Shown: positions 1 through 8,737, counted from the first letter of the stretch. The stretch is DNA of 64,000 nt from DASWTL01 sp966250385 (GCA_966250385.1 CBINHC010000002.1:310001-374000), one strand, 5' to 3'. Program-made: numbers and translations. The notes: generated by a model not told the origin, from the letters alone.

Positions 1-2
1 AA

Positions 3-584
3 AGCGGCAGTATGGGGGATATCGGCACGCATGCCGCTCAACTGGCCGAGTACGTTTCCGGCCTGAAGATCACCAAACTTTGCGCAGACCTGAACATTAT
101 GGTTGAAGGCCGGATGCTTGATGATGACGGCAACGTTCTTTTGCGGTTCGACAACGGCGCAAACGGTGTTCTGATGGCTTCTCAGGTTGCAGCCGGCGAA
201 GAGAATGCACTGAAGATCCGGGTCTACGGCGAAAACGGCGGTCTGGAATGGGCTCAGATGGAACCCAATACACTGATCGTTAAATGGCTTGACCAGCCGG
301 CTCAGATCCTGCGCGCAGGTTCCGGCTATACGGACCGCCTCTCTTCGTTTGCGACCTTCAACTGCCGGACCCCCGGAGGTCATCCGGAAGGCTATCTCGA
401 AGCATTCGCCAACCTGTACAGGAACTTCGCGATCACGCTGAGTGCCCGGATTGAAAATGAAACACCGCCGGACGAAGCACTCGATTTTCCGCGCGTCGGG
501 GACGGCGTGCGGCTGATGGCCTTTATAGACCACGTCGTCGCCAGCAGCAGCAGTAACGAAAAATGGACCGATTTCAACAGCTAA
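3..584 (+). CDS. Gfo/Idh/MocA-family oxidoreductase, C-terminal part (5' end outside window)
   Basis: This is the C-terminal portion of an NAD(P)-dependent sugar dehydrogenase of the Gfo/Idh/MocA family. The frame is open to the left edge, and the residues before the first visible Met read S-G-S, so the Met at 12 is internal (GSMGDIGTHA). The segment GDIGTHAAQLAEYV is typical of the substrate-side alpha/beta domain, with the conserved D-x-x-x-H pair that follows the catalytic Lys of the missing half. The remainder (YGENGGLEW, GHPEGYLEAFANLY, DGVRLMAFIDHVV) matches the usual C-terminal beta-sheet and helices. It lies 9 bp upstream of a TIM-barrel sugar isomerase, so the two are probably co-transcribed. 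The substrate is unknown, but the neighbours point to oxidised (3-keto) sugars. Confidence 0.9.
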   Translation, partial: SGSMGDIGTHAAQLAEYVSGLKITKLCADLNIMVEGRMLDDDGNVLLRFDNGANGVLMASQVAAGEENALKIRVYGENGGLEWAQMEPNTLIVKWLDQPAQILRAGSGYTDRLSSFATFNCRTPGGHPEGYLEAFANLYRNFAITLSARIENETPPDEALDFPRVGDGVRLMAFIDHVVASSSSNEKWTDFNS

Positions 585-593
585 CGATATCCT

Positions 594-1649
594 ATGCAGA
601 CTCTTAAAGGACCAGGGATCTTTCTCGCTCAGTTTATCGGCGATACGGCTCCCTTTAACGATCTGAAAAGTATTTGCCGGTGGGCGGCCGACCTGGGGTA
701 CCAGGGCGTACAGATTCCGACGACCGAAACCCGGTTCATCGACCTGAAGCAGGCCGCAGAGAGCCAAACCTATGCGGATGAGCTCAAGGGCTTGGTAAAT
801 GAAGCGGGCCTGGAGATCACCGAACTGTCGACCCACCTGCAGGGACAGCTGGTCGCCGTTCACCCGGCGTACGACGCACTGTTCGACGGCTTTGCTCCGG
901 CGAATCTCCGCAATGATCCCAAGGCAAGGCAGCAGTGGGCCGTAGAACAGGTCAAGCTGGCCGCCAAAGCTTCCCGTAATCTGGGGCTGAATGCCAGCGT
1001 CACTTTTAGCGGAGCCTTGCTGTGGCAGACCGTTTACCCATGGCCGCAGCGGCCGGCGGGGCTTGTGGAGACCGGCTTTACCGAGCTGGCCAACCGGTGG
1101 CGTCCCATTCTTGACTACTACGAGGAGTGCGGGATCGATCTCTGCTATGAAATCCACCCCGGGGAGGACCTCCATGACGGCATTTCCTATGAAATGTTTT
1201 TGGAAAAAGTAAACAATCACTCCCGTGCTTGTTTATTATATGATCCGTCACACTTAGTTTTACAGTGCCTGGATTACCTGGAATACATCGACATCTATCA
1301 CGAAAGGATTAAGATGTTCCACGTGAAGGATGCCGAATTCAATCCGACCGGTAGACAGGGCGTATACGGCGGATACCAGAACTGGATCAACCGCGCCGGC
1401 CGCTTCCGGTCCCTGGGCGACGGACAGGTGGATTTCCGGGCCATCTTCAGTAAGCTCGCTCAGTATGACTATAAAGGCTGGGCAGTACTCGAATGGGAAT
1501 GTGCGCTGAAGCATCCGGAGGACGGCGCCCGTGAAGGTGCCAGGTTCATTAAGGATCACATTATCCGGGTCACCGAGCATGCATTCGACGACTTTGTTGC
1601 CACCAGGAGCGACGACTCGTTCAACCGGTCGGTGCTCGGGCTTGATTAA
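594..1649 (+). CDS. Sugar phosphate isomerase/epimerase (xylose isomerase-like TIM barrel)
   Basis: This 351-residue protein has the AP endonuclease 2/xylose isomerase-like TIM-barrel fold. Candidate divalent-metal ligands sit in the order expected for the family: E186 (CYEIHPGED), D217 and H220 (YDPSH), H243 (MFHVKD) and E300 (AVLEWE). No signal peptide is visible, so it is probably cytoplasmic. It follows the oxidoreductase by 9 bp, and the next gene begins at or just after its stop codon. In Bacteroidota such proteins accompany Gfo/Idh/MocA dehydrogenases and act as isomerases, epimerases or lyases on oxidised sugars. The exact reaction cannot be read from the sequence. Confidence 0.88.
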   Translation: MQTLKGPGIFLAQFIGDTAPFNDLKSICRWAADLGYQGVQIPTTETRFIDLKQAAESQTYADELKGLVNEAGLEITELSTHLQGQLVAVHPAYDALFDGFAPANLRNDPKARQQWAVEQVKLAAKASRNLGLNASVTFSGALLWQTVYPWPQRPAGLVETGFTELANRWRPILDYYEECGIDLCYEIHPGEDLHDGISYEMFLEKVNNHSRACLLYDPSHLVLQCLDYLEYIDIYHERIKMFHVKDAEFNPTGRQGVYGGYQNWINRAGRFRSLGDGQVDFRAIFSKLAQYDYKGWAVLEWECALKHPEDGAREGARFIKDHIIRVTEHAFDDFVATRSDDSFNRSVLGLD

Positions 1650-1681
1650 TGAAAAATAAATTTATCTCAATTATAACTGTT

Positions 1682-2134
1682 ATGAAAAAATCACTATTTG
1701 TACTGGCATTGTGCGCAGGATTTGCGGCTTGTTCCTCTGATTCCAATAAAAGTGCAGACCAGTCTGATTCGGCTGCAGCTACCGAAAACTATGCAGAAAA
1801 TCGCCAAAGTGAATATGACTCATCCATCAATGCGACCGGCACTGAATCCGGCGGCGGTAGCGCGGAAACAACGGCGGGGTCTAAAGGAGAAAAGCTTATC
1901 GCCCAGTCCGACTGCCTGAGCTGCCATAAAGTAAACGAGAAATTGGTGGGCCCTGCTTATCAGGAAGTTGCCAACAAGTATGAGAACAATGACAAGAACA
2001 TTGATTACCTGGTCGGAAAGATCAAGGCCGGCGGATCCGGAGTATGGGGCGAGGTTGCCATGACCCCGCACCCGAATCTCTCCGATGACGATGCCAAAGA
2101 AATGGCAAAATATATCCTGTCACTTAGAAAATAG
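1682..2134 (+). CDS. Class I cytochrome c lipoprotein
   Basis: This 150-residue protein starts with a lipoprotein signal (MKKSLFVLALCAGFAAC, lipobox Cys17). A low-complexity Ser/Ala/Glu linker runs to about residue 68, followed by one cytochrome c domain. The haem motif CLSCH is at residues 78-82, and Met127 (VAMTPHP) is the likely distal ligand. An in-frame ATG at 1649 overlaps the upstream stop, but it would place eleven extra residues before the signal peptide, so 1682 is preferred. The protein is probably tethered in the periplasm or at the outer membrane and carries electrons. Its position inside a sugar-oxidation group suggests it accepts electrons from a sugar dehydrogenase; that is inference. 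Confidence 0.88.
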   Translation: MKKSLFVLALCAGFAACSSDSNKSADQSDSAAATENYAENRQSEYDSSINATGTESGGGSAETTAGSKGEKLIAQSDCLSCHKVNEKLVGPAYQEVANKYENNDKNIDYLVGKIKAGGSGVWGEVAMTPHPNLSDDDAKEMAKYILSLRK

Positions 2135-2140
2135 ACTTTT

Positions 2141-2845
2141 ATGAGATCAATCCTTCTGACCTTATTTTCGGTTAGCCTTATGGCAAGTACGCAAACCTTT
2201 CAACCGGCTCCAGATAAAGACTGGAAGCCTTTGTTCAACGGCAAGACAACCGCCGGATGGCATACCTACGGAAAGGCCCAGGCCGGAAAAGGCTGGATCG
2301 TCGAAGACGGCGCCCTTCACCTGGACGCTAAAAACAAACAGAGCTGGCAGGCCGGAGACGGCGGCGACCTGGTGACCGATGAAGAGTATCAGAACTTCCA
2401 CCTGAAGCTGGACTGGAAGGTGGCTCCCAATGCCAACAGCGGGATCATCTTTTTCGTAAAGGAAGATCCGGCCAAATATCCCAATACCTGGAACACGGGG
2501 CTGGAGATGCAGGTGCTGGACAACGAGGGTCATCCGGACGCGAAGATCCATAAGCACCGCGCCGGTGATCTGTACGACCTGATCGCGAGTTCTTCCGAAC
2601 CGGTGAAACCTGCCGGCGAATGGAACACCGCCGAGATCATCAGTAAAGACGGGAAACTCGAGTTGAAAGTGAACGGCCAGAGCGTGGTCACCACACGGTT
2701 ATGGGACGATCAGTGGAAACAGCTGGTTGCCGGCAGCAAGTTTAAAACGATGCCGGGGTTTGGTACCTTCAAATCCGGCCGCATCGCCCTGCAGGACCAC
2801 GGGGATGAAGTCTGGTACCGGAATATCATGATCAAAAGACTGTAA
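2141..2845 (+). CDS. DUF1080 protein (3-keto-disaccharide hydrolase family)
   Basis: This 234-residue secreted protein has an N-terminal hydrophobic signal (RSILLTLFSVSLMAS) followed by a concanavalin-like beta-jellyroll. Family hallmarks visible are WKPLFNGKTTAGWHTYG near the start, EEYQNFHLKLDWKV, and NSGIIFFV in the middle. The Pfam family PF06439 is named 3-keto-disaccharide hydrolase because some members cleave 3-keto-glycosides. The gene starts 6 bp after the cytochrome gene and ends at a strong bidirectional terminator. With the dehydrogenase, two isomerase-like proteins and a cytochrome around it, hydrolysis of an oxidised glycoside in the periplasm is a reasonable proposal. Its substrate is not known. 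Confidence 0.87.
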   Translation: MRSILLTLFSVSLMASTQTFQPAPDKDWKPLFNGKTTAGWHTYGKAQAGKGWIVEDGALHLDAKNKQSWQAGDGGDLVTDEEYQNFHLKLDWKVAPNANSGIIFFVKEDPAKYPNTWNTGLEMQVLDNEGHPDAKIHKHRAGDLYDLIASSSEPVKPAGEWNTAEIISKDGKLELKVNGQSVVTTRLWDDQWKQLVAGSKFKTMPGFGTFKSGRIALQDHGDEVWYRNIMIKRL

Positions 2846-2850
2846 CTAAA

Positions 2851-2876
2851 AAGAGGCCCCGCGGGGCCTCTTCTCA
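2851..2876. terminator. Bidirectional intrinsic terminator
   Basis: A perfect 22-bp inverted repeat (arms AAGAGGCCCCG and its complement, 2851-2872) is flanked by A-rich sequence on the left and T-rich sequence on the right. It lies between convergent genes ending at 2845 and 2878 and probably terminates both. Confidence 0.85.
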
Positions 2877-2877
2877 T

Positions 2878-3768
2878 TTATATCGCTTTCAGGTAGTCCG
2901 CGCTCACCCTGATGCTTTCATAGATGTCAGGCATATAGTTATTCTCCTGTTCCACGAAGTAATGCTCCAGACCGGCGGCTTTGGCGTGGGTGAAGATTTC
3001 CTTGTAGTCGATACTTCCCGTTCCCACCTCGTCATTTTCCGCACGGTTCGCTTTCGACATGTCCTTGACATGCCACATGACAAACCGGCCCGGATGCTCT
3101 TCGAACATCTGTTGCGGGTTCTTTCCCGCGAACACCGCCCAGTAAAGGTCGAGTTCCATTTTTATATCGGAACTCGTTTCCTTCAGCAGGATATCATAGC
3201 CGGTCGTTCCGTCATGGCTGGCAAATTCAAAATCATGATTATGGTATGCCGAGCCGATCTTCACAGACTTGCACATCTCGGCGATCTCGTTCAGCTTGGC
3301 AGCGACTTTTTTATAGTCGTCGGCATTCTTCCGGAGCGGCTCCGGAAGGTAAGGCACGGTAAAATACTTCTGGCCGGTCTCTGCGGCAGCCTCGATATGC
3401 GGAATGATATCATCCCTGGTTCCCCCTTCGGCGATAAACTTCTCGGCGCCATAATGCCCGCTTGGAGAGGTCAGGCCGTTGTCCTTCAGCACCTGGGTGA
3501 ATTCTTTTGCAGACAATCCCCAGAAACCGGATCCCGGATCAAAACCATAGGTCTCGACTTCCTTATATCCTGCAGCGGCAACCTTGGCGAGAACATCTTT
3601 TGCTGTACCCGGTTTGAGCTCACTGCGAAGCGTGTATAACTGCAGGCCGGTATTTCCACTGCCTTTGGAAAGGCGGGAGGGAGCACTGCACATCATCGTG
3701 GGTCTCAGCACAGCAAAGGATGCTGCGAGCATGCCGGCCGATTGGATAAATTGTCTGCGTTTCATCAT
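2878..3768 (-). CDS. Exported sugar phosphate isomerase/epimerase (Tat signal, TIM barrel)
   Basis: This 296-residue protein begins with a twin-arginine-type signal (KRRQFIQSAGMLAASFAVL), so it should be exported folded to the periplasm. The mature part is a xylose-isomerase-like TIM barrel. Candidate metal ligands are H176/H178 within YHNHDFEF, D207 (MELDLYW), H233 (WHVKDM) and E273/E275 (FVEQE). It converges on the DUF1080 gene, with the shared terminator between them. An exported isomerase next to an exported DUF1080 protein supports a periplasmic oxidised-sugar pathway. Tandem ATGs at 3768 and 3765 both leave the Tat motif intact. The substrate is unknown. Confidence 0.87.
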   Translation of the reverse strand: MMKRRQFIQSAGMLAASFAVLRPTMMCSAPSRLSKGSGNTGLQLYTLRSELKPGTAKDVLAKVAAAGYKEVETYGFDPGSGFWGLSAKEFTQVLKDNGLTSPSGHYGAEKFIAEGGTRDDIIPHIEAAAETGQKYFTVPYLPEPLRKNADDYKKVAAKLNEIAEMCKSVKIGSAYHNHDFEFASHDGTTGYDILLKETSSDIKMELDLYWAVFAGKNPQQMFEEHPGRFVMWHVKDMSKANRAENDEVGTGSIDYKEIFTHAKAAGLEHYFVEQENNYMPDIYESIRVSADYLKAI

Positions 3769-3872
3769 TTCAGTTTAGTTTACAGTTTGAAACAATAAAT
3801 TTAAAAGTTTAAGAACTGTTTGCAATAGCGATTAACTTTCCCGCGCATTATTCACGTCGGAACAAAAAAAAA

Positions 3873-3898
3873 GCGAAGGGTATGCAGGATCCCTTCGC
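3873..3898 (-). terminator. Intrinsic terminator of tyrS
   Basis: On the minus strand an 8-bp GC-rich stem (GCGAAGGG, arms 3873-3880 and 3891-3898, 10-nt loop) is followed by a run of T (plus-strand A run 3864-3872). It lies 45 bp downstream of the tyrS stop. Confidence 0.85.
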
Positions 3899-3942
3899 TC
3901 TCTTATGTGTTGTTGTGTCGTTATGCCGGTCAGTTCTGAGTC

Positions 3943-5226
3943 TTAGCTCGCAATCAGCAGGAAATAGTTTTTCTTTCCGCGCTGGACAACCAGGAATTTG
4001 TCATTGATCAGCTGTGCTGTTGTGAAGGATTCGGCCGCATCAGCCACCTTCACCTTGTTGACGGACACCCCGCCCCCCTGGATCATCTTGCGGGCTTCTC
4101 CCTTCGAAGGGAATACCGTCGTCTTTTCCGCCAGCAGGTCGACGGCCTGTACGCCCCGGGATAACTCCTCCCGCGACACGGAAAACTGCGGGATACCATC
4201 AAAGACCTCCAGAACAGAAGCCTCGGCCATCCCGTTCAGGAACTCCAAAGACCCGTTACCGAAAAGGAACTCGGATGTCTTTACGGCTGTATGCAGGGCT
4301 TCCTCGGAATGTGTCAGGACGGTGATTTCCTCGGCCAGGGCCTTCTGGAGAATCCGCAGGTGCGGCGCCGCTTCATGCTCTTTTTCGAGGGCCTCAATCT
4401 CCTCCCTGGATTTAAAGGAAAAGATCCGAATCCAGTTCTTAGCATCATCGTCGGTAGCGTTCAGCCAGAACTGATAGAATCTGTATGGGGAAGTTTTCCT
4501 GGCATCCAGCCAGATATTGCCGCCTTCGCTCTTACCGAATTTGGTTCCGTCGGATTTCTTGATCAGCTGAGTGGTCAGCGCAAATGCGTGACCGCCGCCC
4601 TTCCGGCGTATAAACTCCGTTCCGGTCGTGATGTTGCCCCACTGGTCAGACCCGCCCATCTGAAGCAGGCAGTTTTTTTCCTTCCACAGGTAATAAAAGT
4701 CATACCCCTGAATCAGCTGGTAACTGAATTCAGTAAAGGACATTCCGGTCTCTCCTTCCAGCCGCTTGCGCACTGAATCCTTAGCCATCATGTAATTGAC
4801 GGTAATATGTTTCCCTGCTTCCCGAATAAAATCGAGAAACGAAAACTCCCTGAACCAGTCGTAGTTGTTGACGATCTCAGCACTCGATGGTCCGCAATCG
4901 AAGTCAAGGAACCGCTCCAGCTGCTGCTGGATGCATTTAAGATTATGATTGAGCACGTCCTCGGAAAGAAGATTCCTTTCTTCGGATTTGCCTGTCGGGT
5001 CGCCCACCATACCGGTAGCGCCTCCGACCAGGGCAACCGGCTTGTGGCCGGCTTTCTGAAAACGCACCAGCGTAAGGATCTGCGCCAGACTTCCGACATG
5101 AAGCGAGTCGGCTGTCGGATCAAACCCGATATAACCGGCCGTCATTTCTTTATTCAGTTGCTCCTCGGTTCCCGGCATGATATCATGCAACAGGCCTCTC
5201 CAGCGTAGTTCTTCAACAAAATTCAT
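3943..5226 (-). CDS. tyrS: Tyrosyl-tRNA synthetase
   Basis: This 427-residue class I aminoacyl-tRNA synthetase charges tRNA-Tyr. The HIGH-type motif is HVGS at residues 43-46, and the KMSKS-type loop is KFGKS at 229-233, in the form usual for bacterial TyrRS. The tyrosine-site segments YQLIQGYD and GGSDQWGNIT are present. An S4 RNA-binding domain occupies about residues 360-427 (KGEARKMIQGGGVSVN). The length is normal. The gene stands alone, with its own terminator downstream and a TATCTTTG box upstream. Confidence 0.98.
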   Translation of the reverse strand: MNFVEELRWRGLLHDIMPGTEEQLNKEMTAGYIGFDPTADSLHVGSLAQILTLVRFQKAGHKPVALVGGATGMVGDPTGKSEERNLLSEDVLNHNLKCIQQQLERFLDFDCGPSSAEIVNNYDWFREFSFLDFIREAGKHITVNYMMAKDSVRKRLEGETGMSFTEFSYQLIQGYDFYYLWKEKNCLLQMGGSDQWGNITTGTEFIRRKGGGHAFALTTQLIKKSDGTKFGKSEGGNIWLDARKTSPYRFYQFWLNATDDDAKNWIRIFSFKSREEIEALEKEHEAAPHLRILQKALAEEITVLTHSEEALHTAVKTSEFLFGNGSLEFLNGMAEASVLEVFDGIPQFSVSREELSRGVQAVDLLAEKTTVFPSKGEARKMIQGGGVSVNKVKVADAAESFTTAQLINDKFLVVQRGKKNYFLLIAS

Positions 5227-5245
5227 CTTCAGCTTGATAAGGAGG

Positions 5246-5253
5246 CAAAGATA
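5246..5253 (-). promoter_or_regulatory. Bacteroidota -7 box for tyrS
   Basis: The minus strand reads TATCTTTG, an exact match to the TAnnTTTG -7 consensus of the Bacteroidota housekeeping sigma factor, about 20 nt upstream of the tyrS ATG. No clear TTTG -33 box is seen at the right distance. Confidence 0.5.
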
Positions 5254-5350
5254 AGAGAATTAAAAAACATGTTTCAGGACGAATTACGATTAATCCGGCT
5301 CCGCTGACAAACCCCGCTATCATCTGCATGTTATCATTAAAAATCTGAAA

Positions 5351-5926
5351 ATGGCAGAAATTGAGATCAAGGAACGAACCACGTTGGCAGACAGGAAATA
5401 CAGGCTGGAAAATATCCGTTTTACGATAAGAAACAGCAAAGGTGAAATGCTCGAGCAGGAGCGGGAAATCTACTTCCGTCCTGACGGCGCTGTCCTGCTC
5501 CTTTATAACCGGGAGAAAAGGACTGTGCTGCTGACCCGGCAGTTCCGCCTGGCGGCGAACCTGAAACAGTCAGAAAATGAACTACTGGAAGCGTGCGCTG
5601 GCATCATTGACCCCGGAGAGACTCCGGAACAGGCCGCGATCCGGGAGGCCGAGGAAGAACTCGGCTACCGGATTCCCCGGGTCCGGAAGATACACGAGGC
5701 ATTCTCGACTCCGGGGGGAGTTACTGAAGTCATCCATTTCTTCACCGGCGAATATACCGGGGACATGAAGGTCAACGGCGGCGGCGGAGTGGAGCATGAA
5801 GGCGAGGATATCGAGATCGTCGAGCTATCCTTTGATGAGGTCAGGAACATGATCGAAGCACAGCAACTTCGTGATACCAAGACCATCATACTTATTCAGC
5901 ATTTAATGATAAAAGGAATACTTTAG
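5351..5926 (+). CDS. Nudix hydrolase, NudK-like (GDP-mannose / ADP-sugar pyrophosphatase)
   Basis: This 191-residue protein contains a complete Nudix box at residues 84-106. It runs from G84 through E90 to REAEEELGY and fits GX5EX7REUXEEXGU. The N-terminal beta-strands (EIYFRPDGAVLLLYN, VLLTRQFR) and the length match the NudK/ADP-ribose pyrophosphatase subgroup, which hydrolyses nucleoside diphosphate sugars with Mg2+. It is divergent from tyrS and lies 24 bp upstream of the next gene, with which it may be co-transcribed. GDP-mannose activity is a guess by family; ADP-ribose is equally possible. Confidence 0.88.
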   Translation: MAEIEIKERTTLADRKYRLENIRFTIRNSKGEMLEQEREIYFRPDGAVLLLYNREKRTVLLTRQFRLAANLKQSENELLEACAGIIDPGETPEQAAIREAEEELGYRIPRVRKIHEAFSTPGGVTEVIHFFTGEYTGDMKVNGGGGVEHEGEDIEIVELSFDEVRNMIEAQQLRDTKTIILIQHLMIKGIL

Positions 5927-5950
5927 AGGTGACCAAATAAACGAGATTGC

Positions 5951-6622
5951 ATGAACTTTCTTTCCCACTACTATTTTGACAGGAATAACCCCGATCCCTA
6001 TCAGGTGATGGGAGGGGTATTGCCGGACCTGGTCAAAAATGTGCGGAAAGACTGGACGTTCCGGCCTGAACGACGAACCATCGACAACCCTTCCCCGGAG
6101 CTGCTTTCCATCCTGGCAGGGTGGCGACAGCACATCAGTATAGACTCGATCTTCCACTGTTCCGATTTTTTCGTGCATCATACGTCGCTGATCCGAACGG
6201 CCATTGCACCGGTACTCGACAGGTCACCGGTGCGCCCGTCATTCCTGGCACATATTGCTCTGGAACTCATGCTGGACAGTCTGCTGCAGACCGAAGGCAT
6301 CGTTGATCCGGATCAGTTCTATGACCAGCTATCGAAATGCAGCCGCGCTTCCCTTGAACAGTTCCTGGCCATGAACAATGCCGACAAGCCCGAACTTTTC
6401 TTTCCATTTCTGGAGGAATTCATCCACTCCCGGTATATTCATACCTACAGGGATCCGGTTCAGATCATGTATGCCCTGAACCGGATCTGCATGCGGCTCT
6501 GGGACGATCCCTTTACGGATACGCAGAAAATGCAGCTGACGGGGTTCCTGCCGGATTACCAGGAGCGCCTTAAACCGGTATTCATGGAGATCTTCGATGA
6601 GATCGCCGGACAACTGGATTAA
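5951..6622 (+). CDS. AcpH-like protein (acyl carrier protein phosphodiesterase family)
   Basis: This 223-residue soluble protein begins MNFLSHYYFD and continues with MGGVLPDLVKNVRKDW, the start pattern of the DUF479/AcpH family. Characterised members remove the 4'-phosphopantetheine arm from acyl carrier protein. The HD-phosphatase-like candidates are H119-type residues in FLAHIALELMLDSLL together with HISIDSIFHCSDFFVHH. Similarity beyond the N-terminus is moderate, so the enzymatic role is tentative. It lies 24 bp after the Nudix gene and 61 bp before ligA. Confidence 0.6.
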   Translation: MNFLSHYYFDRNNPDPYQVMGGVLPDLVKNVRKDWTFRPERRTIDNPSPELLSILAGWRQHISIDSIFHCSDFFVHHTSLIRTAIAPVLDRSPVRPSFLAHIALELMLDSLLQTEGIVDPDQFYDQLSKCSRASLEQFLAMNNADKPELFFPFLEEFIHSRYIHTYRDPVQIMYALNRICMRLWDDPFTDTQKMQLTGFLPDYQERLKPVFMEIFDEIAGQLD

Positions 6623-6672
6623 GCAGGCCGATAAATATTCACACAACCTTTTCTAAACTTTTTAAAGCTCAG

Positions 6673-6680
6673 TATCTTCG
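6673..6680 (+). promoter_or_regulatory. Possible -7 box for ligA
   Basis: TATCTTCG differs from TAnnTTTG at one position and ends only 3 nt before the ligA ATG at 6684. If it is used, the ligA transcript would be leaderless or nearly so. Confidence 0.35.
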
Positions 6681-6683
6681 CAT

Positions 6684-8696
6684 ATGTCGCTTTCCCCAAT
6701 CAAAGAAAGAATGGATTTCCTGGTTAAAGAGCTTAACCAGCACAATTACAATTATTACGTCCTGGCTCAGCCGGTCATCTCGGATGCTGAGTTCGACCAT
6801 TTGCTGAAGGAGCTGGAAGAACTGGAGAAGCAACATCCCGAACTGCAGGACCCTGACTCTCCCACCCAGCGGGTCGGCGGAGATATAACCAAGGAGTTCG
6901 AAACTGTCCGGCACCGGTGGCCGATGCTTTCCCTTGGGAACACCTACAGCGAGCAGGATCTCAAAGACTTTGATGAGCGTATCCGGAAGGCCATCGGTCC
7001 CGGATATGAATACGTATGTGAACTGAAGTTCGACGGTTTGTCCATGAGCATAACCTACCAGGACGGCAAACTCTTGCGTGCGGTTACCCGGGGTGACGGC
7101 ACGCAGGGGGATGACGTGACGACGAACGTCAAAACGATCCACACGCTCCCCCACCGGCTCAAGGGCCGGGGTTTCCCGGATCTTTTCGAGATCCGCGGCG
7201 AGGTATTTATGCACCGGCCGGCATTCGAACGGCTGAACCAGAAGCGGATCAGCAACAACGAGGTACCGTTTGCAAACCCCCGGAACTTCGCCGCCGGGAC
7301 GATCAAGCTGCAGGACTCCGGCGAGGTGGCCAGGAGACCGCTGGACTGTTTCCTATATTCGCTCAACACGGAAAAACCGTTGTTCAGAACGCATTGGGAA
7401 AGCCTACAGGCGATAAAGGGGTGGGGATTTCATGTGTGCGAACATACCCGGCTGTGCGCTGATATCAGCCAGGTTCTGGAATTCATCCACATCTGGGAAC
7501 AGAAACGGCAGGAGCTCAGCTATGATATCGACGGCATCGTGATCAAGGTAAACAACTACGGTCAGCAGCAGGAGCTGGGCTTTACCGCCAAATCGCCCAG
7601 ATGGGCCATTTCCTACAAATACAAGGCTCAGGAGGTCGAAACCATTCTCCGGGAGGTCACCTATCAGGTGGGGCGGACAGGGGCTGTCACTCCTGTTGCC
7701 AATCTGAAACCGGTCCTGCTGGCGGGTACGACGGTAAAACGGGCAACGCTCCACAATGCCAATGAGATCGAGCGGCTGGGGCTGCATCTGGGCGATTCCG
7801 TTCTGGTTGAAAAAGGCGGCGAGATCATTCCCAAGATCATCGCGGTAAACACTGAAAAACGGGCTCCTGGGGCCATTCCGGTAATCTATCCGGACAAATG
7901 TCCGGAGTGCGGAAGCGACCTGGTCCGTGAAGAAGGAGAAGCGATCCACTATTGCCCCAATGATGAAGGCTGTCCGCCCCAGATCGTAGGAAAGATCCAG
8001 CATTTCATCAGCAGGAAAGCCATGAACATTGAGGGGCTGGGTAACGAGACCGTCGAAAGCTTCTTCCGTCACGGCCTGGTCGAACATATCAGCGACCTTT
8101 ACACCCTCTACGAGAAAAGCGACCTTCTGAAACAGATGGAGCGTTTCGGGGAAAAGTCGATTAAAAATATGCTTGAAGGGATTGAACGGTCCAAACAGAA
8201 ACCTTTCGAAAAAGTACTGTTCGGCCTGGGTATCCGGTATGTCGGAGAAACAGTCGCCAAAAAACTTGCCGGTCACTTCAGGAATATCGACAGCCTGATG
8301 AATGCCAGCTATGATGAACTGATAACCGTTGATGAGATCGGCAGCCGGATCGCTGAAAGCCTCCTGGACTATTTCCGGGAACCGAGGCATGTTGAACAGA
8401 TCGAAAAGCTTCGCGCCGCCGGCCTGCAATTTCAGGCGGAAGATCACCAGATTGAACTTCAGAGTGACCAGCTGAACGGTAAAACATTCATTATCTCGGG
8501 CGTATTTGAGAATTTCAGCCGTGACGAACTCAAGGACATCATTGAAGCTAATGGCGGTAAGATCGTAAGCAGCATCTCCGCCAAGCTGAACTTCCTGGTA
8601 GCCGGCGATAATATGGGTCCGTCCAAGCTTGAAAAGGCTAATAAACTGAACATTCCGATCATTTCCGATGCTGACCTGCTCCGCATGCTGGAATAG
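6684..8696 (+). CDS. ligA: NAD+-dependent DNA ligase LigA
   Basis: This 670-residue enzyme seals nicks during replication and repair using NAD+. Domains appear in the usual order. The Ia domain contains DAEFDHLLKELEELE. The adenylation domain carries the lysine motif KFDG at residues 115-118. An OB domain follows, then a Cys4 zinc finger near residues 405-430 (CPECG, and CPNDEGC), then HhH repeats (GLGIRYVGETVAKKL, DEIGSRIAESL). A C-terminal BRCT domain starts near 590 (NGKTFIISGVFENFSRDEL). The length is normal and no key residue is missing. Confidence 0.98.
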   Translation: MSLSPIKERMDFLVKELNQHNYNYYVLAQPVISDAEFDHLLKELEELEKQHPELQDPDSPTQRVGGDITKEFETVRHRWPMLSLGNTYSEQDLKDFDERIRKAIGPGYEYVCELKFDGLSMSITYQDGKLLRAVTRGDGTQGDDVTTNVKTIHTLPHRLKGRGFPDLFEIRGEVFMHRPAFERLNQKRISNNEVPFANPRNFAAGTIKLQDSGEVARRPLDCFLYSLNTEKPLFRTHWESLQAIKGWGFHVCEHTRLCADISQVLEFIHIWEQKRQELSYDIDGIVIKVNNYGQQQELGFTAKSPRWAISYKYKAQEVETILREVTYQVGRTGAVTPVANLKPVLLAGTTVKRATLHNANEIERLGLHLGDSVLVEKGGEIIPKIIAVNTEKRAPGAIPVIYPDKCPECGSDLVREEGEAIHYCPNDEGCPPQIVGKIQHFISRKAMNIEGLGNETVESFFRHGLVEHISDLYTLYEKSDLLKQMERFGEKSIKNMLEGIERSKQKPFEKVLFGLGIRYVGETVAKKLAGHFRNIDSLMNASYDELITVDEIGSRIAESLLDYFREPRHVEQIEKLRAAGLQFQAEDHQIELQSDQLNGKTFIISGVFENFSRDELKDIIEANGGKIVSSISAKLNFLVAGDNMGPSKLEKANKLNIPIISDADLLRMLE

Positions 8697-8729
8697 AAAC
8701 CGACGGATTTTTTATTCGGCATCCTTTCC

Positions 8730-8737
8730 TAACTTTG
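8730..8737 (+). promoter_or_regulatory. -7 box for dapA
   Basis: TAACTTTG matches TAnnTTTG exactly and lies 18 nt upstream of the dapA ATG at 8756. A TTG at 8735 that could be read as a start lies inside this box, which argues against it being the start codon. Confidence 0.55.

Noticed and set aside
7404..8447. Long open frame on the minus strand inside ligA
   Set aside because: LigA is complete across this stretch with its zinc finger and HhH motifs; the antisense frame is a shadow.
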